Numbered from the stretch's first letter, positions 1 through 6,475 are shown. The stretch: 6,475 bases of DNA from Bacteroidaceae bacterium (GCA_017467745.1 JAFUKV010000249.1:1-6475); one strand, 5' to 3'. The notes: generated by a model from the letters alone, not told the origin. Numbers and translations: made by a program.

Positions 1-1139
1 AAATCTGTATCTTGTTCAGGCACATATTTCAATTTCGTCTGTGTTCCGTTCAAAAAACCCTTTCCCGAAAATCCGCCTGAACCTATCGCTATAACCGATT
101 GACGTACATTATACCCCGCTCCTCTCGGATCATCCTCCATACCCAACGAAACCCGTATCCGCACCTGTTGATGAGGTTCTAAAACAGAAGAAAAGACATA
201 GTCTACCGAGAATAAATAGCCGGTAAAAATAATGGGGAAAATCATTATCAACAATAATTTCCTGACCCGTACTTGCAAATATACCAGCAACAAATATATA
301 ACCGACAAAATGATAACGCCCAGCACCGGATAAACGTAATTGACACGAATATCAAACAAACTCAATACATAAAATACGGTAGTCGTCAATACCGATATAA
401 GTAAAAGATTATTCGACATTCGGTTATCTCGATAGTAAAAACGCAACGCAACAATCACAATAACAAGAATCAACAACAATACAGAAAATTCCCCCAACGG
501 CGTTTTATCCCACATAACAGCAGAATATTTAATTCCCACTACAAAAAAGACAATAGCGCACAATCCGGCAAACAATACCGTACCCGACATTCCTTCCCGA
601 TACAGCACAAAAGCCAATGCGCCATAAACCAACGCCGATCCTGTTTCTCGTTGCAATATAATCAATATTACCGGTAATAAAATCAAAGCAGAAGCCCGAA
701 TGAAATTCACAGGTTTTGTCAGCTTAAAATTATAGCTGTCCATTAACCTTGCCAAAGCCAGCGATGTGGCGAACTTAGCGAACTCGGCCGGTTGCAGATT
801 GAAAAAACCCAGTTTAATCCACGAATAAGACCCCTTGATGTCCGAAGCTAAAAATATCGTAGCTATCAACAACACAACGGTTACGAAATAGATAAGATAA
901 GCGTATGTTTCATACACTCTATAATCGAGCATAAGAATAACAAACCCCAATACAAACGCCAGCCCGATCCACATCATCTGTTTTCCCGAACGCTCAGTCC
1001 AATCTAATATATTCGCTCCGTCAAAATCGTAACTGGCCGCATAAATGCTTATCATTCCCGCAAATACAAGAATAACATAAATCAACACCGTCCACCAATC
1101 CAGTGCTTTCCACGTATTAATCTCTCGCAAAAATACCAC
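1..1139 (-). CDS. rodA: RodA, SEDS-family peptidoglycan glycosyltransferase (5' part; C-terminus beyond the left edge)
   Basis: RodA polymerises lipid II into glycan strands in the inner membrane, paired with PBP2. I translated 379 residues, open to the left edge. Visible motifs are DWWTV at 15-19, SDIKGSYSWIKLG near 99-111 and QPAEFAK at 116-122. Further on are QRETGSAL at 163-170, DPRGAGYN at 337-344, QSVIAIGSGGFSGKGF at 347-362 and GTQTKLKYVPEQDTDF up to the edge. D379, in the last complete codon, aligns with the catalytic Asp of E. coli RodA (D262, in the TDF motif). About ten or eleven hydrophobic segments precede it. The stretch between QRETGSAL and DPRGAGYN is about 110 residues longer than in E. 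coli RodA as I recall that sequence, and it adds roughly four hydrophobic segments. The start is GTG at 1139, three codons after an in-frame TGA, and it overlaps the end of mrdA by 23 bases. A TTG at 1130 is the only other nearby start. Identity is very secure; the exact start is less so. Confidence 0.97.
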   Translation of the reverse strand, partial: MVFLREINTWKALDWWTVLIYVILVFAGMISIYAASYDFDGANILDWTERSGKQMMWIGLAFVLGFVILMLDYRVYETYAYLIYFVTVVLLIATIFLASDIKGSYSWIKLGFFNLQPAEFAKFATSLALARLMDSYNFKLTKPVNFIRASALILLPVILIILQRETGSALVYGALAFVLYREGMSGTVLFAGLCAIVFFVVGIKYSAVMWDKTPLGEFSVLLLILVIVIVALRFYYRDNRMSNNLLLISVLTTTVFYVLSLFDIRVNYVYPVLGVIILSVIYLLLVYLQVRVRKLLLIMIFPIIFTGYLFSVDYVFSSVLEPHQQVRIRVSLGMEDDPRGAGYNVRQSVIAIGSGGFSGKGFLNGTQTKLKYVPEQDTD

Positions 1140-2988
1140 TGTATATCATTGTGTTAGAGTTAAACATCCTTTCTTCTAAATATTTCCGTCCTACGGATAT
1201 GGAATCATTCAGATATTTTTCCATCATCAAACTACCGATAGGAACACCATACGTGGCTCCGAATCCGGCATTCTCCACATAAACCACAATAGCGATTTTA
1301 GGATTATTCATAGGAGCGAAGCCCATAAATACAGAGTGGTCTTTTCCATGCGGATTTTGCGTTGTCCCCGTTTTTCCGCAGACATCTACACCGGGAAATG
1401 CCGCTTCCCTGCACGTACCGCCCAAAACAGCATTTCTCATTCCGTCTGCCACCAACTCGTAATTCCGCTGTTGCACTTTTGTATAATGCTTTTCCGTATA
1501 TTGTTCGGGAATAACGGTATCTTGAATTTGTTTCACCACATGAGGCGTTATGTAATATCCCCTATTGGCAATGGTAGCAGCCAAGTTACAGATTTGCAAA
1601 GGTGTTGCAAGAATCTCTCCTTGCCCGATAGAAATAGAAATAATATTCAACGCCCGCCAACGGGTTGTTTTAAACACTTTATCGCTATAAAAATTTCCGT
1701 TCGGAATAAAGCCTCTTACCTCGTTCGGAATATCTACTCCCAACCTGTAACCATACCCCATAGATTTCATATAATCTCTCCATGTATTAAGGGCAGTTAC
1801 AATATCCGGATACTTAGTCCTGTTTTCCAACATATTGCGCAAACCATAGCAAAAATACGCATTGCATGATGTAGCAATAGCAGGAACCAATGACAATGGC
1901 GATCCGTGCGTATGACAGCCGAGATGAAAATTCCCTACATTAAAACCTCCGGCACAAGGATACATAGTGGATGTATTCACAATCCCCTCCTCCAAAAAAA
2001 TCAATCCTTGCGCAGGCTTAAAAGTAGATCCGGGTGGATTCGCCATTGAAACCGCCCTATCGAACAAAGGTTTTTGCGGATCTTTTATAAGAGACATATA
2101 GTTATTTCCCCGTTGACGTCCAACCAATAAAGAAGGGTCGTATGACGGACTGGAAACCATCGCCAATATTTCTCCCGTAGCAGGCTCGATAGCTACTATC
2201 GCCCCCTTTTTATTTTGCATCAACCGTTCTCCATACATTTGCAAATCGACATCGATACTTAGTTTCAGGTTTTTTCCTGATTGCGGCATTACATCAAAAC
2301 GTCCATCCTCGTATTTTCCCTTGATACGCCCATGCGCGTCGCGTAAAAGAATCTCTTTTCCCTTAACGCCCCGCAAATACTCTTCATACGATTTTTCAAC
2401 GCCCAAATCGCCTATATTATCACCTCGAACGTAATAATCGTCTTTCTCTATCTCCCGTTGAGACACCTCTCTGAGATTGCCCAATATATGAGGAGATGTA
2501 GCGTAAGCATACTGACGCAACATGCGATTTTGCGTATAAAATCCGGGAAATTTATATAACTTTTCTTGTAAACGACCATAATCTTTCGCCGAAAGTTGTG
2601 TCATAAACGTTTGAGGCGTATAGGAAGAATAACCGGGATTCTTTCGCCGGTCTTTCATATTAACAACTCGTTTATCGAATTCCTCTCGGGTAATGCCTAA
2701 CGTATTGCAAAAATCGAGCGTATCGAACGGGCTTACCTCCCGCATAATAACCATAACATCGTATGCCGGTTGATTATAGACCATCAACTTGTCATTACGA
2801 TCATAAATCAGCCCGCGCGATGGATATTGCGTTTTTTTCAAGAAAGCATTACTGTCGGCAAAAGATTTATAATCGTTTTCCATGACTTGCAAAACAAACA
2901 AACGAACTATATAAATCAGAAATATGATAACCACCATACCTCCGATTACAAATCTACGTCTGTTCAATCCGTAACCGTCATTTTTCAC
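1117..2988 (-). CDS. mrdA: Penicillin-binding protein 2, elongasome peptidoglycan transpeptidase
   Basis: This class B PBP crosslinks new peptidoglycan during cell elongation as the partner of RodA. The 623-residue product is full length for the family (E. coli PBP2 is 633). It has a short cytoplasmic N-terminus and one membrane anchor at about 14-35. The pedestal (dimerisation) domain includes YPSRGLIYDRN at 55-65 and GDLGVEKSYEEYL at 193-205. The transpeptidase domain begins near 240. All three active-site motifs are intact: STFK at 321-324 (nucleophile S321), SCN at 374-376 and KTG at 539-541. Cys and His residues cluster between the first two motifs (C345, H355, C358, H359, H361, C375, C380). 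The start is GTG at 2988, overlapping the end of mreD by 11 bases. An in-frame TGA three codons upstream excludes a longer protein, and the next Met is residue 18, inside the anchor. The 3' end overlaps rodA, which supports coupled production of the polymerase and crosslinker. It is the likely target of mecillinam-type beta-lactams by family membership. Confidence 0.97.
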   Translation of the reverse strand: MKNDGYGLNRRRFVIGGMVVIIFLIYIVRLFVLQVMENDYKSFADSNAFLKKTQYPSRGLIYDRNDKLMVYNQPAYDVMVIMREVSPFDTLDFCNTLGITREEFDKRVVNMKDRRKNPGYSSYTPQTFMTQLSAKDYGRLQEKLYKFPGFYTQNRMLRQYAYATSPHILGNLREVSQREIEKDDYYVRGDNIGDLGVEKSYEEYLRGVKGKEILLRDAHGRIKGKYEDGRFDVMPQSGKNLKLSIDVDLQMYGERLMQNKKGAIVAIEPATGEILAMVSSPSYDPSLLVGRQRGNNYMSLIKDPQKPLFDRAVSMANPPGSTFKPAQGLIFLEEGIVNTSTMYPCAGGFNVGNFHLGCHTHGSPLSLVPAIATSCNAYFCYGLRNMLENRTKYPDIVTALNTWRDYMKSMGYGYRLGVDIPNEVRGFIPNGNFYSDKVFKTTRWRALNIISISIGQGEILATPLQICNLAATIANRGYYITPHVVKQIQDTVIPEQYTEKHYTKVQQRNYELVADGMRNAVLGGTCREAAFPGVDVCGKTGTTQNPHGKDHSVFMGFAPMNNPKIAIVVYVENAGFGATYGVPIGSLMMEKYLNDSISVGRKYLEERMFNSNTMIYSGIFARD

Positions 2989-3490
2989 TTTTGCTCAATT
3001 TTAAACTTTCAATACCAACTATTAATATAAACGAAAGAAATGTACCGGAAACTATCCTCAATAAAAGTGTCAGATAATGAAAAAAGGAGAATGCCTCTAT
3101 CGTATAAATCAGTACATTTTGAATAAATACCATAACTAAGGCGTATTTGAGGAATACTCCCATACCCAAAGAATGTGCTGAGGGGACAGTTACAGGGACA
3201 TCTTCACGAGACATATATATGCTTAACATAGGTTGCCTCAACGCCGATGTTACCGTAGAGGCTAACGCATTCATACCCGGCGTGTCACAAAAAACATCGA
3301 CTGACAGTCCTAATAAAAAACCGAATGTTATCACCCAATTAGGCGATAAAGCAGCAGGTAACACCAATATAAAATAGATATAAAGCAAAGGAATGCCATA
3401 TCCCATTACACTGATGTTGTTCAAAACCATCACCTGTAACAACACAAGAATGGTAAACAGAACAATATATGAAATAATACCTTTACTCAT
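2978..3490 (-). CDS. mreD: MreD, rod shape-determining membrane protein
   Basis: MreD is the small integral membrane component of the elongasome. It is known to associate with MreC and to modulate MreC action on PBP2-RodA. The 170-residue product is almost entirely hydrophobic, with about five or six membrane segments at roughly 5-24, 33-48, 51-67, 112-131 and 137-158. The family signature is visible as GLSVDVF...PGMNALAS at 61-78, containing the conserved Asp (D65). A polar loop at about 84-108 and a short basic tail (KLSKSEK) complete it. Its length is normal for the family. The start is ATG at 3490, only 4 bases after the mreC stop. The TGA stop lies inside the first codons of mrdA, giving an 11-base overlap. 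MreD sequences diverge quickly, so the call rests on the signature, the topology and above all the position between mreC and mrdA. Confidence 0.94.
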   Translation of the reverse strand: MSKGIISYIVLFTILVLLQVMVLNNISVMGYGIPLLYIYFILVLPAALSPNWVITFGFLLGLSVDVFCDTPGMNALASTVTSALRQPMLSIYMSREDVPVTVPSAHSLGMGVFLKYALVMVFIQNVLIYTIEAFSFFHYLTLLLRIVSGTFLSFILIVGIESLKLSKSEK

Positions 3491-3494
3491 ACCA

Positions 3495-4331
3495 TTAAAA
3501 TTTTTCCTCTATCTCCTTTCGCTCTTCTCGTTCAACGCAATCTATAACCAATACGTCGTTCAACCGATAAAAATCGGTCGATAATTCAATTTTCAACGCA
3601 TAAAAATTATCATTCTTTTGCTTAGAGTACTCTTTAACAACTCCTACAAAAATACCTTCCGGAAAAACAGAAGAGAATCCGCTGGTTATAATAGTATCTC
3701 CTATCGAAAAATCGACATGTCTGGGCAATTCTTCAAGAACGGCATAACGGGCATCTTTTCCGTCCCATACCAATGAACCGAAATAATCGCTATACTTTAC
3801 TTTACAACTAAGACGCCATTTGGGATTAAGTACAGATATGACACGAGAAAAATTTTTCCCCACTACATCTACTTTACCTACCACTCCATTCCGGTCTATT
3901 ACACCCATTTCGGTTTTTATTCCATCGTCGCTACCTTTATCGATGGTAATATAATTGGCTGGCTTGATTACACTGTTATTTATTACTTGGGCTACCTGAA
4001 ATTTATATTTTAACAATGCCGTATCTTCTGCCGCATACTTGGATAACGCCTTATTATCTCCTGCCTCCAATTCCCTTTTAAGGCGAGCGACCTCCATCTC
4101 CAAAAAGCCGTTTCGCTCTTGCAAGTCTCTATTTATCTCACGTAACCCGAAATATCCTGTTATATTTCCGGATAAAGAATATATAACTCCCGAAACTTGA
4201 TTTGCAGACGAAAAAAAGACACTTTGCTGATAGGTGTTAAACCGTACAAGCAAAACAACGCTAACAGCGACATAGAAAATCGCCAATATCCATGCGCTGT
4301 GCTTAATTAAAAAAGAAATCAGGTTCCGCAT
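3495..4331 (-). CDS. mreC: MreC, rod shape-determining periplasmic scaffold protein
   Basis: MreC is a bitopic membrane protein whose periplasmic part self-assembles and binds PBP2, switching the RodA-PBP2 synthase to its active state. The 278-residue product shows the standard order. A basic N-terminus is followed by a membrane segment at about 12-29, then a charged helix likely to form a coiled coil at about 62-92 (rich in E, R and L). Two beta-barrel subdomains follow. Family motifs are NYITIDKGSDDGI at 126-138, a GVVGKV stretch at 149-154 and TSGFSSVFPEGIFVGVV at 216-232. The C-terminal tail from about 267 is highly charged (EREERKEIEEK), with no long disordered extension. The start is ATG at 4331, and the leader is A/T-rich without a Shine-Dalgarno sequence, as expected in Bacteroidota. 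It follows mreB after 110 bases and precedes mreD by 4 bases. The overall architecture and operon position make this secure. Confidence 0.97.
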   Translation of the reverse strand: MRNLISFLIKHSAWILAIFYVAVSVVLLVRFNTYQQSVFFSSANQVSGVIYSLSGNITGYFGLREINRDLQERNGFLEMEVARLKRELEAGDNKALSKYAAEDTALLKYKFQVAQVINNSVIKPANYITIDKGSDDGIKTEMGVIDRNGVVGKVDVVGKNFSRVISVLNPKWRLSCKVKYSDYFGSLVWDGKDARYAVLEELPRHVDFSIGDTIITSGFSSVFPEGIFVGVVKEYSKQKNDNFYALKIELSTDFYRLNDVLVIDCVEREERKEIEEKF

Positions 4332-4373
4332 TTTATAATAGAGACAGAAAACTATGTTTATTCAACAAAATCA

Positions 4374-4421
4374 ACGAGTCACAAAAAGGGGGGAAATTTC
4401 ATTCTTCTTTTTGCAACTCGT
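4374..4421 (-). promoter_or_regulatory. 15-bp inverted repeat in the mreB-mreC gap, possible partial terminator or RNA-processing hairpin
   Basis: The arms at 4374-4388 and 4407-4421 are separated by an 18-base loop. In the transcribed (minus) strand the core arms read CGAGTTGCAAAAAG and CTTTTTGTGACTCG. They pair fully as RNA over 14 positions with two adjacent G-U wobbles, and an outer A-U makes 15. The structure begins about 20 bases after the mreB stop and ends 42 bases before the mreC start. The transcript after it is fairly U-rich (TTGATTTTGTTG) but is not a clean U-tract, and the upper stem is A-U rich. A leaky terminator, or a 3' stabilising or processing hairpin for mreB mRNA, is therefore more likely than a full stop. 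The existence of the repeat is seen directly; its function is inferred. The rest of the 110-base gap shows nothing else I can support. Confidence 0.55.
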
Positions 4422-4441
4422 AATTTCTTTACTTTAATCCG

Positions 4442-5464
4442 TTATCGTATTAGGAACGAGAAGCGGGAAATATTTTTGAGAGCGATACCTGTTCCCTTAG
4501 CGACAGCATGCAAAGGATCTTCTGCAATGTGGAAAGGTATACCAATCTTGTCCGTCAAGCGTTTGTCTAAACCGCGTAATAATGCACCTCCTCCGGCTAA
4601 ATAAATACCGTTGCGAACAACATCTGCATACAATTCGGGAGGAGTTTGTTCCAATGCGCTTAAAACAGCAGCTTCTATTTTCGAAATAGATTTCTCGATA
4701 CAATGAGCCACCTCTTGGTAAGAGACAGGAACTTCCATTGGCAAAGCTGTCATCTGATTAGGACCATGAACAATATAGTCTTCCGGAGCATTGTCAAGTT
4801 CCGTCAATGCCGACCCTACATTTATTTTGATCAACTCGGCCGTACGCTCACCCACCTTTACATTATGCTGGCGACGCATATACTCTTGAATATCGGCTGT
4901 CAAATCATCGCCTGCTATACGGATAGATTTATTAGAAACAATACCGCCCAAAGAGATAACGGCGATTTCAGTTGAACCGCCACCTATGTCTACAATCATA
5001 TTTCCTTCCGGAGCTTCAACATCCAAACCGATACCGATAGCAGCTGCCATAGGCTCGTAAATCATATAGACATCGCGCCCGCCGGCATGTTCCGATGAGT
5101 CGCGCACAGCACGAATTTCTACTTCGGTACTACCCGAAGGAATACATACAACCATACGCAACGATGGAGGTGCAAACCACCGACTTTTAGAGCTCACCAT
5201 TTTTACCATTCCCCGTATCATTTGCTCGGCAGCGTAAAAATCGGCGATAACTCCATCTCGTAACGGTCGGATAGTACGTATATTTTCGTGAGTCTTGCCA
5301 TGCATCTGACGAGCTTTTTCACCTACGGCTAACAAACGGTCTGTTCGTTTGTCCAAAGCCACAACCGACGGCTCATCTACTACAATTTTATCGTTATGTA
5401 TGATAATCGTATTGGCTGTACCCAAATCGATTGCAATTTCCTGCGTAAAAGAAAATAATCCCAT
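4442..5464 (-). CDS. mreB: MreB, actin-like rod shape-determining protein
   Basis: MreB forms ATP-dependent antiparallel filaments on the inner face of the membrane and orients elongasome movement. The 340-residue product matches the usual family length. Nucleotide-site motifs are complete. Phosphate-1 is DLGTANT at 13-19, and the YEPMAAAIG segment at 136-144 contains the Glu implicated in hydrolysis (E137). Phosphate-2 is DIGGGSTE at 159-166, and the adenosine motif is LAGGGALLRG at 289-298. RIAGDDLTADI at 182-192 and VGERTAELIKINVGSA at 204-219 are also typical. Two likely membrane contacts are the hydrophobic N-terminus (MGLFSF) and a loop with W96-F97, at the place of the L93-F94 pair known in Thermotoga MreB. 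The start is ATG at 5464, 48 bases after the purH stop and preceded by an A-rich leader. No promoter match is visible in that short gap, so read-through from purH or a promoter inside purH is likely. A stem-loop follows the stop codon. Confidence 0.98.
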   Translation of the reverse strand: MGLFSFTQEIAIDLGTANTIIIHNDKIVVDEPSVVALDKRTDRLLAVGEKARQMHGKTHENIRTIRPLRDGVIADFYAAEQMIRGMVKMVSSKSRWFAPPSLRMVVCIPSGSTEVEIRAVRDSSEHAGGRDVYMIYEPMAAAIGIGLDVEAPEGNMIVDIGGGSTEIAVISLGGIVSNKSIRIAGDDLTADIQEYMRRQHNVKVGERTAELIKINVGSALTELDNAPEDYIVHGPNQMTALPMEVPVSYQEVAHCIEKSISKIEAAVLSALEQTPPELYADVVRNGIYLAGGGALLRGLDKRLTDKIGIPFHIAEDPLHAVAKGTGIALKNISRFSFLIR

Positions 5465-5512
5465 TTTTATTTGCTTGTTTCGGTTTCCCTTTTCATAGAG
5501 ATAAACCTGTTA

Positions 5513-6475
5513 TTAATGTTTAAAATGGCGGATACCGGTTTTTACCATCGCCAATCCGTGCTCATTGCAATAAGCAACAGACAAATCGTCTTTAATGGAT
5601 CCGCCGGGTTGTATAACTGCCGTAATTCCCGCTTTATCCGCTATTTCAACACAATCGGGGAAAGGGAAGAAAGCATCCGAAGCCATAACGGCGCCTTTCA
5701 AATCGAATCCGAATGTTCCGGCTTTCTCAATTGCTTGTTTCAAAGCGTCTACACGAGAAGTCTGCCCGACACCGCTTGCGCACAATTGCTTGTTCTTCAC
5801 CAGTGTAATGGCATTACTTTTACTATTTTTTACCAATTTATTCGCAAACAAAAGGTCTTCTATTTCAGAAGCGGTAGGTTGTTTTTCCGTCATCGGTGTC
5901 AAATCGGACGCGGTCTGAATACTCAAATCCTTATCCTGTACCAACACACCGTTCAATAAAGAACGGAACTGTACCGGAGAGGTAGCAGTTTCTTTTCTTA
6001 TCAAAATAATCCGATTCTTCTTCTGCATCAATATTTCAAGGGCGTCGGTATCATAATCGGGAGCAATAATTACTTCAAAGAATATTTTATTGATTTCTTC
6101 TGCGGTTGTTTTGTCTATTACACCATTCGTTACCAAAATTCCGCCGAAAGCAGAAACCGGATCTCCCGCCAACGCAGCCTTCCACGCATCTAACATAATA
6201 GGACGAGAAGCGATGCCGAAAGCGTTATTGTGCTTCAAAATGGCAAATGTCAATTCATCGAACTCGCTAATCAACGATACCGCAGCATCTATGTCCAACA
6301 GATTGTTATAAGAAATTTCTTTCCCTTGCAGCTGTTCGAACATATCTTCGAATTTACCGAAGAACAAACCTTTTTGATGGGGGTTTTCTCCATAACGCAG
6401 ATGCTTAGCGTCGTTCGCAGCATAACGGAACGCGCTTCCCTCATCATTATCGAAATAATTGAATATAGCCGTATC
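5513..6475 (-). CDS. purH: PurH, bifunctional AICAR transformylase / IMP cyclohydrolase (3' part; N-terminus beyond the right edge)
   Basis: PurH catalyses the last two steps of de novo purine synthesis in the cytoplasm: formylation of AICAR by 10-formyl-tetrahydrofolate, then ring closure to IMP. The window holds the last 320 residues; the family is usually a little over 500. The N-terminal cyclohydrolase domain therefore lies outside, and the visible part is the transformylase. The frame stays open to the right edge, so the gene is cut by the window and not truncated. In fragment numbering the motifs are LRYGENPHQ at 26-34, LKHNNAFG at 80-87 with the catalytic Lys-His pair K81-H82, DPVSAFGG at 105-112 and GVGQTSRVDA at 235-244. 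Towards the C-terminus are SDAFFPFPD at 266-274, QPGGSI near 289-294 and the terminal RHFKH. Tandem TAA stops end the gene, 48 bases before mreB. Position 86 is Phe, where the relatives I recall have Cys or Ala. Confidence 0.98.
   Translation of the reverse strand, partial: DTAIFNYFDNDEGSAFRYAANDAKHLRYGENPHQKGLFFGKFEDMFEQLQGKEISYNNLLDIDAAVSLISEFDELTFAILKHNNAFGIASRPIMLDAWKAALAGDPVSAFGGILVTNGVIDKTTAEEINKIFFEVIIAPDYDTDALEILMQKKNRIILIRKETATSPVQFRSLLNGVLVQDKDLSIQTASDLTPMTEKQPTASEIEDLLFANKLVKNSKSNAITLVKNKQLCASGVGQTSRVDALKQAIEKAGTFGFDLKGAVMASDAFFPFPDCVEIADKAGITAVIQPGGSIKDDLSVAYCNEHGLAMVKTGIRHFKH

Noticed and set aside
1336..1869. 177-codon open frame on the plus strand
   Set aside because: It lies entirely opposite mrdA codons for the active-site region, shows no recognisable domain, and the minus-strand protein is intact with all motifs. 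It is a shadow frame.
4347..4354. TAGTTTTC on the minus strand, close to the Bacteroidota -7 element TAnnTTTG, upstream of mreC
   Set aside because: The final G is missing, the only upstream TTG-like match is about 17 bases away instead of the usual 19-21, and it would leave a leader of only a few bases. This is too weak in A/T-rich DNA to call a promoter.
4497..4703. 68-codon open frame on the minus strand inside mreB
   Set aside because: It is an out-of-frame reading of the conserved MreB C-terminal region and shows no features of its own.
5467..5496. Nine-codon reading frame (MKRETETSK) in the purH-mreB gap, a possible leader peptide
   Set aside because: Very short frames are expected by chance, there is no regulatory codon run and no attenuator structure follows before mreB.
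5484..5509. GGTTT...AAACC inverted match in the purH-mreB gap
   Set aside because: Five base pairs with a 16-base loop is within chance expectation and no U-tract follows.
5471..5959. 162-codon open frame on the plus strand
   Set aside because: It is antisense to the conserved C-terminal part of purH and resembles no protein I know; the minus strand clearly encodes PurH.
5513..6367. A shorter purH reading frame starting at the TTG at 6367
   Set aside because: The same frame continues without a stop to the right edge and includes LRYGENPHQ, a conserved PurH motif, so the TTG is an internal Leu codon and the gene is merely cut by the window.

Overview
The window is a compact block of core cell-shape genes, all read from the minus strand, so transcription runs from the right edge to the left. 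In transcription order it holds the 3' part of purH (IMP synthesis), then mreB, mreC, mreD, mrdA (penicillin-binding protein 2) and the 5' part of rodA. Both end genes run off the window. There are no RNA genes, mobile elements, CRISPR arrays or accessory cargo.

Protein features point to a member of the Bacteroidales (Bacteroidota). The MreB, PurH and RodA motifs match the Bacteroidales forms I recall, such as KHNNA in PurH, QRETGSAL in RodA and IRIAGDDLTADIQ in MreB. RodA has a long multi-membrane-segment insertion. Start codons are preceded by A/T-rich leaders rather than Shine-Dalgarno sequences, and purH lies directly upstream of mreB. I cannot fix the genus from the sequence alone.

Layout: 6475-5513 encodes the C-terminal AICAR transformylase part of PurH. 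After a 48-base gap, mreB occupies 5464-4442. The next gap, 110 bases (4441-4332), is the only sizeable non-coding stretch and contains a 15-bp inverted repeat. mreC (4331-3495) and mreD (3490-2978) are 4 bases apart. mreD overlaps mrdA (2988-1117) by 11 bases, and mrdA overlaps rodA (1139 to beyond base 1) by 23 bases. Both overlapping downstream genes start with GTG.

Together the five shape genes encode the elongasome. MreB is the membrane-bound actin-like filament. MreC and MreD are membrane and periplasmic partners that link it to, and activate, the synthase. RodA polymerises lipid II glycan strands and PBP2 crosslinks them. The tight and overlapping spacing from mreC to rodA suggests one transcript with translational coupling. 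The hairpin after mreB is a plausible point where mreB expression is set apart from the downstream genes. I see no unknown system here. The points worth following are the hairpin, the RodA insertion and a Cys/His cluster beside the PBP2 active site.
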